NCBI GenBank assembly: GCA_910591455.2
Contig: OU342808.1
Coordinates: 2,714,607-2,778,606, forward strand
Source: Pholis gunnellus
Lineage: Eukaryota; Chordata; Actinopteri; Perciformes; Pholidae
Length of the DNA stretch: 64,000 bases
Reading direction: 5' to 3'
The first letter of the stretch is position 1. The number at the start of each line of letters is the position of its first letter. The position numbers were made by a program, and so were the translations under genes. Below, piece by piece: positions 45,290-55,883 of this stretch. The notes under the pieces are model-generated. The model worked only from the letters and a program-made list of their open reading frames with translations, was not told where the DNA came from and searched no databases.

Positions 45290-45418
45290 ATATGGATGCA
45301 TGGATGGTTGGATGGATGGATGGTTGCATGGATGGATGGATGGATGGATGGTTGCATGGATGGATGGATGGATGGATGGATGGATGGATGGATGGATAGA
45401 TAGATGGATGGATAGATA
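45290..45418. repeat. (GGAT)n microsatellite
   Basis: About 30 units of TGGA with TTGCA and AGATAGAT interruptions. The Met-Asp-Gly-Trp and His-Pro-Ser-Ile repeat frames over it are artefacts. Confidence 0.97.
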
Positions 45419-45699
45419 CATTTCAGTGGAGAATATCAATGTGCCACGATTGTGTAACTACTACTTAAAAGGTCTTTTTAAAAAATGACTGAATTACAAT
45501 GTTTAGCATAAAACTGTGAAATTGAAACACACTGAGTATCAGCAGAAATATGAGTTGGTGGCAGCCTCAGTCTGAAGGTACGAACTCATTTGCACAGCTT
45601 TGGATCTCCATCATGGCAGCCTGGTGAAAGCATACTTTGGATTCAGTTTATAGGTCCCTGAAAATACATCAGAAATTAAAGGTGACTGTGGTGCTGAAG
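45419..45699. other. Intergenic stretch, nothing recognised
   Basis: No signal seen. Confidence 0.4.
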
Positions 45700-45970
45700 C
45701 ACCTTGTGATGAGCAGAGGATTTGACACTTACTTGTGTTTGTGATGAGGAGGTGCATGTAGCTCTCTAGGTGAGATGAGGACTTAATTAGCTATTTGTGG
45801 ATTTGGCTGCTGTGGATTGTATTGTTGATTGCTGCAACGACGTTGGGGCAATGAATGGGGCTAAGTGCAAACCTCTGTTCTCATAATTGCACATCTGTTT
45901 CCCGTTGCTTGCTCCTGTAATTGTCTCCATCTCAGTCATCTCTACGGAGGCTGGCTGCAGGTGATTGCAG
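45700..45970. promoter_or_regulatory. Candidate conserved non-coding block (texture only)
   Basis: Contains GAGGACTTAATTAGCTATTT (about 45777), CATAATTGCACATC and CTGTAATTGTCTCC, a cluster of TAATT-type cores in non-repetitive DNA. Inference without alignment. Confidence 0.25.
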
Positions 45971-46199
45971 GTAAAACGGCACCAGGCAATCTGTCTGCTC
46001 TCTGATCAGCAGAGATTTGCAGGGACAACTGGGATGGATGTTTTGACAGCTTCTCCTGGGCACACACGCATGCACTCAAAGAATGTTTACATATTGAGTA
46101 CACTGTCAAGTCCTTCACTGGAGCATCATCTAGTGGTGGAAGAGAGACTTACAGGTAACATTTGTAAAGATTAAAGATAAACATTAGCAAAACAAACAA

Positions 46200-46620
46200 A
46201 AATGTAAAAAAGGAAGATAAGGTAAATACAAAGCATTACAAACAGGCACACACAATAGATACAATAAAAGCAGTAGCAGCATTACCAAAAAAAAACGACT
46301 TTAGTATTTTGAGGCAGACTGAGTGAGTTTGGCTGATGCAAAAATATGTTTTTTGAGTTTAGTTTTAAATGGGTTTACTGAGGTAGCCTCTCGAATTCTG
46401 ATAGGACGACAATTCCAAAAAAAGGGGTGGGCTTGGTATTTCTTTTTGGAATAGTGAGGAAACTATTTTGAGAGATTAGAGAGTAGCTATATGATGGGTG
46501 ACTAGAGGTGATCAGTAGGATGGTGTTAAAAGTAGGACCTTGAAGTCTGATCTAGCATGTAGAGGGAGCCAATGTGATGAAATAAGAACATGGGTAATAT
46601 CATCACATTTTTTTATTTTG
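46200..46620 (-). repeat. Probable dispersed retroelement fragment
   Basis: Sequence such as GAGGTAGCCTCTCGAATTCT, AAAGTAGGACCTTGAAGTCT and GGGAGCCAATGTGATGAAAT resembles a teleost dispersed repeat seen next to LINE-type elements. No coding remnant is visible, and orientation is a guess. Confidence 0.35.
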
Positions 46621-47050
46621 GGTTAATATCCTTGTTATGACTTCATAACGCCATACGATTTGATAATGAACATGAATGCTGTTTACCTCCCTGCCTGAGG
46701 GTGGTGTTGTACATTGTGTCTGTGTTTTTTTTTGTATCTGCTGAGTTGCAGGTGATTGGACTGGAGACTGATGAGCCCTGAGATAAGAAGGAACCTGTGT
46801 AGGCTGGCTTGCTCTCTCTTTTTCTCTCCAGCTCCAAACCGGGCCGTGCTGCACTGCCAAGGGGGTCGCTATTTTACAGATCGGAGCGGCAAATCATTGT
46901 ATCTAGTCCAAAGGCAGTCTGTGTAGTGGTCGAGGTGAAAAGCCCTTTTTGTTCACATTGTTTTCTCTTGTTTTCTGTTAGGGAGGTAGGTAAGTGGCCT
47001 GTATTTTCTTTCATTCAGTTTTGGAATAGGTAAATTAGTATGTTAATGAA
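46621..47050. other. Intergenic stretch, nothing recognised
   Basis: Frames of 64-85 codons overlap on both strands and resemble no protein. Confidence 0.4.
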
Positions 47051-47079
47051 GATTGTTTTGTTCATTGTTTTGGGCCAGG

Positions 47080-47522
47080 CTCACCCTGACGCAAGTAGAT
47101 TACATGCAAAGTATATGCACAGGCGCGATGAGACTGGTATCACGCGAATTTGCAATGGTGCTGTGCAATTGCCGCAGCGCGAAAAATTGCGTGACGCTGT
47201 GGCGCGATAGCCTATCAGCATTGAGATGCTCCTCCTGTCATCACTGACGTCCTGCCGTTGTTGAATCAGAAAACAAATACTGTAGTTCACCCACAGCTCT
47301 AAGATACCTCATATTAGTAGAGACCGGACCAAACTATGTGTATAAATGTATGTTTAAACCATATGGTACAAACAATGAAAAAGACGCTGTGTGAGGTGAA
47401 GCGCGGCAAACTTTCTGGATAATAATCAGGATTAAGCCCGCAGGATTACAGTCAGTGTGCTTTGGCACAGGCAATTTTACTGCCTTTGTGCCACAAAGCC
47501 ACATTGCCATTTCCTCTTAACC
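47080..47522. mobile_element. MITE-like fragment sharing a hairpin segment with 23.8 kb
   Basis: GC-alternating motifs (AGGCGCGATGAGAC, CGCAGCGCGAAAAATTGCGTG) and the segment 47434-47508 (CCCGCAGGATTACAGTCAGT, GCTTTGGCACAG) are shared with 23788-23848. The segment 47459-47499 can fold into a hairpin (GCTTTGGCACAGGCA pairing with TGCCTTTGTGCCACAAAGC). Confidence 0.45.
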
Positions 47523-49033
47523 AGTAACATATACACTGATATCTACACATCTGAACACATCTCACAAGTGTTACCTTCATTATAACATAAAAATTATTAA
47601 AATAGACCTTGTAGTTAGAGAAATACACTCTTTTTAGTATGGGTATGCAATTTTTGAGCAGAAGCCTAAAAATAGGGCTAGGGTTTAAAAGGTCAGTAAA
47701 CTAACTGTACTTTACCTTTCTATCATGAGAGCCCCCCCAGGGGGGGGCTACGGAGAAATTTTAGCGTGCAGTGTGTCGTAGAATTCTACGACACACTTAA
47801 TAATGAATGCTACACACGTTATATATCCACTTCATGAAGAAATTCTGGGCAAAAATATTATCGAAGCCATTTTATACACTCCAAACACAATTATACACAA
47901 ACTAATATAATAAACTACAAGATGTACCACAATACCACGTATTTTTGACTCGGTGAGCTATGTAGTCCGTTTCGAGACACCATCACAAAGCTACAAGCTA
48001 ACACGGCCGACCCCCATATCAGAGAGCACGAGCATTCCACACAGAATCCAGCCATATCTTCCAAATTTCTCTCCTTGAAACCATTAAAAAGTTACAGCCA
48101 ACAAGCCCCAGAAAAACACACAGCCACACAGCAAAAAATCTTAAACGCTTCGCACCTTGAGATGATTGTCTAGAAGAAAAACACTGAAAATCTCGGTTAA
48201 ATCCATTCAGCCATGTGTTTCCTGACAAAATGGGACTCAAACATGCAAGTATGAGGAGGGGGTAGTGATTTTACTTTACGTTGAATCGGTTTTACGCTTG
48301 GGGTGGCGCGGTTTTGGATTTTTACTGGCTAAAAATTCCGTCAATGAACTCAAGGATCCTCCTACTGCATTCCTGAGATTCTTCCGCGTCGAACGAGGTG
48401 TCATAGCCTGAAATCCGCCAATCATAGGCTTATAAAGGTCTACATAGACACAGACAGACAGACAGACATTCCATGGAGGAGAGATATGAACACCCCCAGA
48501 GACCTCAAAATGATGCCAAACTGCTGTATTTGGATAGATTGAACACTATTAGTCATAAAACAAGTGAGATATATAGTTATATAGTATATAAAATTAGAAT
48601 GGAACAGCTTGTACAGCTGGTTCCACAATGACAAATTGGGCCGACTCCGCCTGACCTCTCCATACTAGAACCTCTATAACTTTGTTGTGCTTCACTTGAT
48701 CAAAGTCAAAACATTTTTTAGAGACTACTGGCGTGCTATGGTTGTGGAGTATTTCTAGGCAAATTCCTGCATTATTTCAAAGAAAATAAAACAATAAAAG
48801 TGCTTTTTTTTCAGGCGAACCTCAAACTTTTCAATTTGAGCTGTGTGCCATCTTCATTTAGTATTAATCAGTAACATATACACTATATTTACACATCTGA
48901 ACACATTCTCACAAGTGTTCCCGTTATTATAACATCAAAATTATTCAAATAGACCTTGTGGTTGCAAAGATAGACTCGTTTTAGTATGGGTATGCAATTT
49001 TCGAGAAGAGGCCTAAAAATAGGGCTAGGGTTA
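47523..49033 (+). repeat. Dispersed repeat R1, longest copy, flanked by direct repeats of about 165 bp
   Basis: The same segment stands at both ends (47523-47690 and 48870-49033): CAGTAACATATACACT, ACACATCTGAACACAT, CACAAGTGTT, ATAGACCTTGT, TAGTATGGGTATGCAATTTT, AAAAATAGGGCTAGGG. It ends next to TTTAA or TTAA. Between lie about 1.2 kb matching the copies at 26480-27390 (inverted), 27500-27945 and 36780-37040. No coding frame is conserved between copies. The TTAA(A)CCCTAGCCC end (minus-strand reading) is like a piggyBac-type terminus, so these may be non-autonomous piggyBac elements with one nested in or adjacent to another. Confidence 0.75.
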
Positions 49034-49142
49034 AGTGCCGCGATTGTCGAACCTGAGTTCGCCAGTCGGGCTTCTGTATGATAGAGTCACAGTTGCTGTA
49101 CTCTATTGCTGCGATGAGGATTTGCCTTGTATTGAGGACCTC

Positions 49143-49735
49143 TGTTACACCGGCTGACTTAACGATGACTCTTTTCTGGTAGAGAGCTCTGTTTGTCTTG
49201 CAGGTCTGCCACGCCCCTTGACGATCACTGAAGCACCCACACCTGAGAGTCCTCATCTCATCAGTGGAGCTGCATATCAACCCCCGACGCCAGTGTTTCC
49301 CAGCCCCCGTTTTGTTCACTCTGGGCCTGTGGCGCTGTGGGTTTGTTGTTGCTGCTACCAAGAGCATTTGTACTGCCATACCTTGGGGTCAAACTTAATG
49401 GAAGCTTTGTAGGGGTTCTCTGCCTTTTATTTTCTAACGTTTTCTCCTGTTTTGTGGCTAGTTAGGGAGTTCAGTATTGTTTTGTTTGTTCGTAGGCCAG
49501 CTGACCTCTTCTTTTCTAGTTAGCATGGGGGTTTTGTTTATTATGTTGGCCTTAGAGACCCTGACGGCTACGCTTCCTTATTTAGTGTTTGTTCCTGTTC
49601 ATCTATACTGTGAATAAATGTATCTAATTGCTGCTGCCTTATCCTCTTGGTTTTTGTTAAACTGTTGTCAAGGTTTTTCTTCACCTTTTATGTTACTTCC
49701 TGTGTACCCCTAGGCACACTATATAGGCCGTAACA
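49143..49735 (+). repeat. Gmr1-like element 5' LTR
   Basis: Starts TGTTAC (49143) and ends GTAACA (49735), an exact 6-bp inverted match. It has a GTGAATAAATG polyadenylation signal near 49610 and precedes a primer-binding site by 4 bp. Only one LTR is present here, so the left boundary is predicted. Confidence 0.65.
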
Positions 49736-49739
49736 CAAG

Positions 49740-49756
49740 TGGGGGCTCGTCTGGGA
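49740..49756 (+). promoter_or_regulatory. Primer-binding site, tRNA-Pro type
   Basis: TGGGGGCTCGTCTGGGA differs at one position from the standard sequence complementary to the 3' end of tRNA-Pro used by many gammaretrovirus-like elements. It lies directly after the LTR and one base before the gag start codon. Confidence 0.75.
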
Positions 49757-49757
49757 A

Positions 49758-50815
49758 ATGGCTCTGTTTAGTCTGGAATGTTTTTTAAATAATCCTACTT
49801 TGAAACAGTTTGACAGTTGTAAAAAAGATGACTTATGTATAATTGCTGCACATTATGAGATTCCTGTATCTAGGTCTTGGATTGAGCAGGAGTTAAAGTC
49901 TATTATTCGGAATGGCTTGGCAGAAAAAGGTGTGTTTCTCCTAGCAGGTCCTGAGCAACGGACCCCAGCAGATGAACCTGAAGCAGCTGCTTCAGGGATG
50001 GAATTTGCTGAGGATCTGATACGTTCTTCCCATGCGGCTAGGCCACGTGAGGAAAAACCACCCCTCTCTTTGCCACGGTTAGATCCATCGTCTCTTGATT
50101 CTTCTCCTTTGTCTAGTGTAGGTGCCCGTTTAAAGGTGCGCTTAGTTCCTCTTGAATTTGAAGCAAAAGAAAAAGCACGTAAAGAGGAGCTAGAATTCCA
50201 GTTAAACTGCCGTAAGCTTGAAGCCGACACTGCTATTAAAATCTGCCAGCTTGAGTTAGAGTCTCAAAAGAACGCTACTGAACCTTCAGCTGTGTTTTCT
50301 CCTCCAGTTTCAACTCCTTCGGCATTCGATGTTAGCAAAAAATGTCAGTGCATTTGAACGGATTGCTGCTGCCTTGCATTGGCTCAAGGATGTCTGGCCT
50401 CTTCTACTGCAATGCAAGTTGGCTGGTAAGGCACAAGAGGCATGTGCCGCCCTTTCTATTGAGGACAGTCTTAGGTATGAAAAAGTTAAAAATGCCATAC
50501 TTAGGACTTATGAGCTTGTACCTGAAGCGTACAGACACCGCTTTCATAGCCTGAGGAAACCTTCCTCCCAAACATTTGTTGAGTTTGCTAGGGAAAAAGG
50601 GATACTTTTTGATAGATGGTGTCTAGCAAGCAAAGCAACTGACTTCAGTTCACTATGTGAATTAGTTTTGCTGGAAGAATTTAAGGACCAGAGCGGACCA
50701 TGGTTTATTTGAATGAACAGAAAGCAACTACCTTGAAGGAAGCTGCCGTCCTGGCAGAAGAGTTTGCATTGACACACAAGAGCATCTTTGTGGGTAAGCG
50801 TGAAACCTCTTCTCT
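49758..50815 (+). pseudogene. Gmr1-like gag with SCAN-related capsid domain, broken
   Basis: The first frame (49758-50357) begins MALFSLECFLNN and ends near FDVSKK after a charged segment (EFEAKEKARKEELEFQLN) likely to form a coiled coil. A deletion with frameshift near 50338 moves the reading to 50329-50712: FERIAAALHWLKDVWPLLLQ, AGKAQEACAALS and RYEKVKNAILRTYELVPEAY. The SCAN-like part follows: TFVEFAREKG, FDRWCLAS and SLCELVLLEEFKD. A second shift near 50690 moves the end (VYLNEQKATTLKEAAVLAEE) to frame 50700. Homology stops at about 50815 in CA/CT-rich DNA. Gag of this family is the known source of the vertebrate SCAN domain. It would form particle shells but is not intact. Confidence 0.87.
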
Positions 50816-51288
50816 ACTTTTTTTCTTTCTAAACTATCCCACACACGTACACACACTCATATACGCCATTACGCTTATTTCATACACACTTATGTATATG
50901 GAGTATTTCATGACGTGGTTACTTTATGTGAATACGTCAGCCTTCGTGCTCTCTCCTCTTTTTTTCCCCCCTCTCTCCTCCGCCATGCGCGTGGTGTAAT
51001 TATTCAAAAACTATGGGGCCATTGGAATTTTGCACAGCGAAGTCACTTCCGCGATTTCCGATATTCTGCTCCTCCACTCTTCACTCTCTCCTTTTGTCTT
51101 CCCTCCCTTCTTCTCCACACACACACACACACCACGTGATTGTTTGTTGCTTTTAGGTAGTATGCTTGTAGTTGTATATTAGATGTTTCTTGATTTATAT
51201 TATTGCTTTTAATCAGTGAATCAGTAAATAAACTGTTATTTTAAGGAGCAGATTTTGTGAATTCAGATTCCATCACATTTCTACAATT
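50816..51288. other. Low-complexity and intergenic stretch
   Basis: Pyrimidine-rich with a (CA)n at about 51114-51133. Spurious frames only. Confidence 0.45.
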
Positions 51289-51394
51289 TTGGAGTTGAGT
51301 GTCTTGCTCAAGGACACATCAACATGCGACTAGCGGAGCCGGGGATCAACCCACTGATCCAGCCCTGCTCTCCACTTAGCCACAGTCGCCTCAC
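51289..51394 (-). repeat. tRNA-derived SINE head, inverted relative of the 6.25-kb copy
   Basis: The minus strand reads GGCGACTGTGGCTAAGTGGA (A-box region), GGGTTGATCCCC (B box) and CCTTGAGCAAGACACTCAAC, matching the order in the SINE at 6251. The tail is missing. Confidence 0.7.
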
Positions 51395-54300
51395 GAAAGA
51401 TGAAATGTTTGTGTAAGTACAAATGAGGAAGTGTACGTAAGTAAAAAAAAAGTCTGATTTAGAAAACCAGTACGCAATTTCCTTTAATAAACCCCAAATA
51501 AATCTGGAAATGTGTAAATTTGGCTCAGCCTTATATTCCACTCTCTACATGCCCACATTCAACCAGAAATGGTCAATGCAAAGCACCTCATGAAGGTTAA
51601 AATGAGCCTGCTGATCAATGGTACTTGTGCTTGTGGCGGAGGTGATTCCTGAACACTTGTTCCTTCCTAATTATTTAATTATCTTAGTTTTCGCCGTGGC
51701 AGTATATCTATCATGCAGCTGTACGCATTACGAGAGTCACCGCAGTATTCATATTTTTGCAGCAGTCACACTGATTGCTTTCAATATAATCAATACAAAC
51801 AGTAGGTTTTTTTTCTCCCACCCTGGATATCAATTGAAAACAGAGGTTTGACAGGAGAACAGAATGAATTCATTTGTTTGAGTTTTGTTATGATGAACTT
51901 GACTTGTATTATGATTAGGACTGATTGTGAGGATATGGAGTGTAATGTGTGTGTGACAGCTGTCACCGGCTTTATTTCCAGTGAGCTATGACAAGCTGTT
52001 TTCAGTTTCTCTTACTGTTTCTCTCCCTATACTGTATCTGTCCCAACCATGAATGAATAAATAAAGTTGTGTTCACTGCAGCGACACACATAAACTAATA
52101 TAAACAAGAATCACACTTGGTAATGTAAATGCACAGTATTAGAATATATTATTAAAAACTAGTGACGCTCTGTTCTATTTTATAATGCTAAATAATCTTA
52201 AATTGGATTTGTACAACCGATAATAACAATTTCAACAGCTACAGTGCTCCACAGTTGACCACGAGTGTCTGTAGTTTGGCCCTCTCTTCTGTGCTCCGAG
52301 GTGCAGACAGCGCTGCAGTATTGAGATTTGACAAGGGGAACAAACATCGGTCTACTGTTTGAAAGATCCGTGTTGGATGGACCCATCCACAGACCCTCTT
52401 GCTCCCCCTTTCTAGGCTTTTGCAGTCTTTTTACTTCCTCAAATCATGATTACGGGGATTAAATATGAAATTTTTTCTGGGGATATCTACAAATTGTCAC
52501 ATTGTTTTTTGTAGGTACATTTAGGAATGCTGGATTAGACCAGACTGTCTTGAGTCATCCGAAACTTTATTCATTTGGAGGCCATACCTCATTTAGACTC
52601 GGAAATTCTTTTTTACTGTGCAGATTTGATACTAGAAGGTTGTTTTCTTTGTTTGTTTTTTGTCTGCATTCACCTCCAAGTCACAGTTTAACGTGGATAA
52701 ACAAGCAGGAATTTCTGTGTAGTGTAAGTGTAAAGTGTAGTGTAAGCCAACCGTGGTGAAAATGTGATGAAAACTCAAATCTTTCAGTGTATATCTCCTC
52801 ACCAGCATTAAAAAAGGTATAAAGGTACATACAATTGCTTTAAAAAATCTTAGTCGTGACCTATATATTTTCAAGAACACCTGAAAGCTACTGGTTGTTT
52901 GTATTTGATCTATAAACACTGAAAACAAAGAAAGGAACAAAATAAACCTCATACCGAATAATGTCTCTCTTTTAAATAAAAAAAAAGGGTCCAGCTTGAT
53001 GGAACCTCTTGAAATAATTAATAAAAATGATTTTGAGAACAATTTTTTCAAAGAAATTTCAGAAAAATTGAAACAAAATGGGAAACAAATGGAAATCTTC
53101 AAAAGAACAAGTTACAAGCACGGAGAAATCCCGAGTAAAATCCAAAGCAATACTGACTATTTATGATGCTGCTGTAAAGTGAAATAAGTGAGCCAATGGC
53201 CGTGTGCTTTTAGAGTGGTGAATCAAGTCATTTGTTTCAGTGCATGTGTAAAGGTTCACATACGTCTAACCTGCATGTCCCGATTTATTAATAAATACTC
53301 TGGCTTCACTGTTTTATGGACACATTTGACTTCACACCATTATACCTGTAAAAGTTGAAAAAATAGTGTTAAGAACTCAGTATTGACCTAATTAATTAGG
53401 TAAATTAATATATATATATATATTTTTTAAATGAATAGAAAAAAAAAATCTCACCCCATACAAAGACATATGCAATTATATGAATGACCTCACAATGTAT
53501 CAGTAGTGTCTTGAGATGTTAGTCATTCTTTTACTGAGAACAAGGAGAACAGAGAGTGAAATGAAGTAAGATTGTGGTATAATGTGGTCTCGTGGCAAAG
53601 CTGTGCCGCATTGTGCCACATGGTGTCAGTATGCCAAAATGCAGAGAAACCACAATGACAGTCAGGACTGAGCCTCTGTAGTTCTCTCTACTACACCATA
53701 TCTGAAAAAGGGGCAAAAAGTACCATTATCAGTAAATTAGTCCACTTTTGTTGTGGCAAAATAGAAGATACCACATTTGATTGGTTATTTTATATATTCA
53801 TTAAATACATCAAAATAAGTAGCACTGTGAGATAAGGCTCTTTTGTGAAAAAACTATTATTATTAAGTATTCTAACCTAAATAAACGTAAAAACTAATAC
53901 CACAATGTTAAAAATACTCCATTAAAAGTCACACATTCAAATGTTAGTAAAGGTACAGAAGTAGTATCAGCAAAATGCAGGAAGGCACCTTTATAGTGTA
54001 GCATTGGATGATTATTGGTGAAAGAGCATTCTAATGTTGTAGCTGTTCTATGTGGTGCTCATTTTCTACTGTTTTAAGTACTATTTGGGTACATTTCTGC
54101 AAAAAAACATTTACATTGAATGTGGACATGTTTGCCTTCGGTCAGAGCAAGTGAGTTAGTACAGAGAGCGACAGCTGTTGAAGGTTTGTAAACTAAGGGC
54201 GGGTGGCAGGTTTGGTAACGGTACATAAGAAAGTGCAAGGGGCGGTTGTTGTTTATTTACGGTCGTAACGTACGTTGCTACGCTACGTTACATTGCTACG

Positions 54301-55259
54301 TGACATTTTGACATTACGTTGTTATTTTATGTTACTACCTTAAGATGCTACATTAAGTTGCTATTTTATGTTGCTATGTTATATTGTTATGCTACTATTT
54401 GAACACAACCTATGAACTTTTTTTTCTATCCCTGACCAAATAATTTTGTTGTGTAAACTCACCAACTGTTTTCACAATGACATTGTGCATTTGTGATACG
54501 AGGCTGATATGAAACGTAGCAATGACACTTTTTCTTGGGTTCAAAAACATCAACATTCAACGTATTCGGTGTTTTGCAGAAGCGTACAATGCCAACCTTT
54601 CTGGCAACTGGGTTGTATCGTGCGAGGTCATTTTACAGCTGTATGAATTTAGTGAAGTAAAGGTATATAGTAGCATAAAAAAGTACCTAAAATTGTACAA
54701 AGTATAGTTCAGTCACAACCGCTTACACTCATAGACTTTCTACAGGGAAGTAAAATGTGCAGGTGACACAAACACTCCTTTGAGAATCTAAACATATCTA
54801 TCCTCAAAAGGAAAAATAATTAATCTAGACATGGAAATATTAAGAAAATGTATGGGGTGATTGCAAAATCACATTAATTCTCTATAGTCTCATCGGGCCA
54901 ATAGGGGGGCCAAAACCCAAGTGATTCTTGAGTTCAGCCTTACCACTCGCTAGCTAGCTAAGAAGACAAACCATGGAAATAGACAACAAGTGTATTTCTC
55001 CTCTTTTTGCAGAAACTAACTACATATTTGCAGCCCTGGGCAAAGCTAACATGTCCAGGTCCGGTCTATCTATTGTGCACACAAATCTAAAATTTATACT
55101 GAACTGCCCCATTTAGTTCCTGGTTAGACAGGAAATGAGACAAACCCCAAAACATCAAAGTAACAGAGCATTACTGGGATTAACTGCAATGTAACTGCCA
55201 AGGTTTTGAATTGTAAACCCCAAACACTACTAAGAAATGCACTACTGCCCAACACTGAT
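51395..55259. other. Intergenic stretch, no gene seen
   Basis: AT-rich, with (AT)n at 53411-53424 and TACGTTGCTA-type short repeats at about 54265-54390. The 156-codon minus frame at 52632-53102 is Phe/Leu/Ile/Ser-rich with no domain and looks like translated AT-rich DNA. Confidence 0.4.
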
Positions 55260-55265
55260 CACAAG

Positions 55266-55880
55266 ATGCACATTATTCAAGGATTCAAGGATCATTTATT
55301 GTCATTATGCAACACATGGATGCACTACGAAATTCAGTTGTAGCCCAGTCACTACACAACAAACGCATGACAAACAAAACAAAGACAGTGGTACATTCCT
55401 GTACTGCATTTTTTAAATTTGCATCATAAGGAATGTAAACAACAGCAGCAATAACAATTCTCCGGGCAGATAATATGGCGGACATATTTACATAGCAAAT
55501 TCAACATGATGAAAAACACGTGATGTTTGAGCACCAAGCATCATGATGTGAACACAGAGTCCACCTCCTCTGGTCCACCGGAGTCCTGCTCTCTGTCCTG
55601 ATATCCGCCTGTCAAGTGCAGCTTGATCCGGGATCAAAGATGGAGCAAGGTCTCTGTAAAGATGATGGCTCAATAGTCCCCAACCTCCTGCTGCTTTCAT
55701 CCATCTTATTTTTCTGCGACCAGGCATCAGACAGCCAGCAGTAGGTAGTGGATTAGCCTCCAGTCCTAGCTTGGTTAGCTTAGCTTCCATCTTCGCTCTC
55801 CTTTGGTGGGGTTTGGTCTGGCTGGTTGGTCGGCCGTGGGCAGTGATCATCTCAAAGTCAGCTGCCCTGAATCCAATCTC
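55266..55880 (-). repeat. Internally deleted LINE derivative, copy 2
   Basis: Minus-strand counterpart of 4165-4715. The frame 55883-55488 carries RRAKMEAKLTKLGLEANPLP (compare the same position in copy 1) and GGGLCVHIMMLGAQTS. The frame 55485-55285 begins ILSARRIVIAAVVYIPYDAN, the start of an APE-type endonuclease. It then passes at once into a 3' UTR ending GACAATAAATGATCCTTGAA. As in copy 1, the catalytic endonuclease core and RT are absent and the join lies just after the VYIP..AN segment. This supports an amplified deletion derivative. Confidence 0.68.
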
Positions 55881-55883
55881 CAC

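Noticed and set aside
45173..45488. Met-Asp-Gly-Trp and His-Pro-Ser-Ile repeat frames
   Set aside because: Produced by the GGAT tetranucleotide repeat.
52632..53102. 156-codon minus-strand frame
   Set aside because: Phe/Leu/Ile/Ser-rich translation of AT-rich DNA with no motif.
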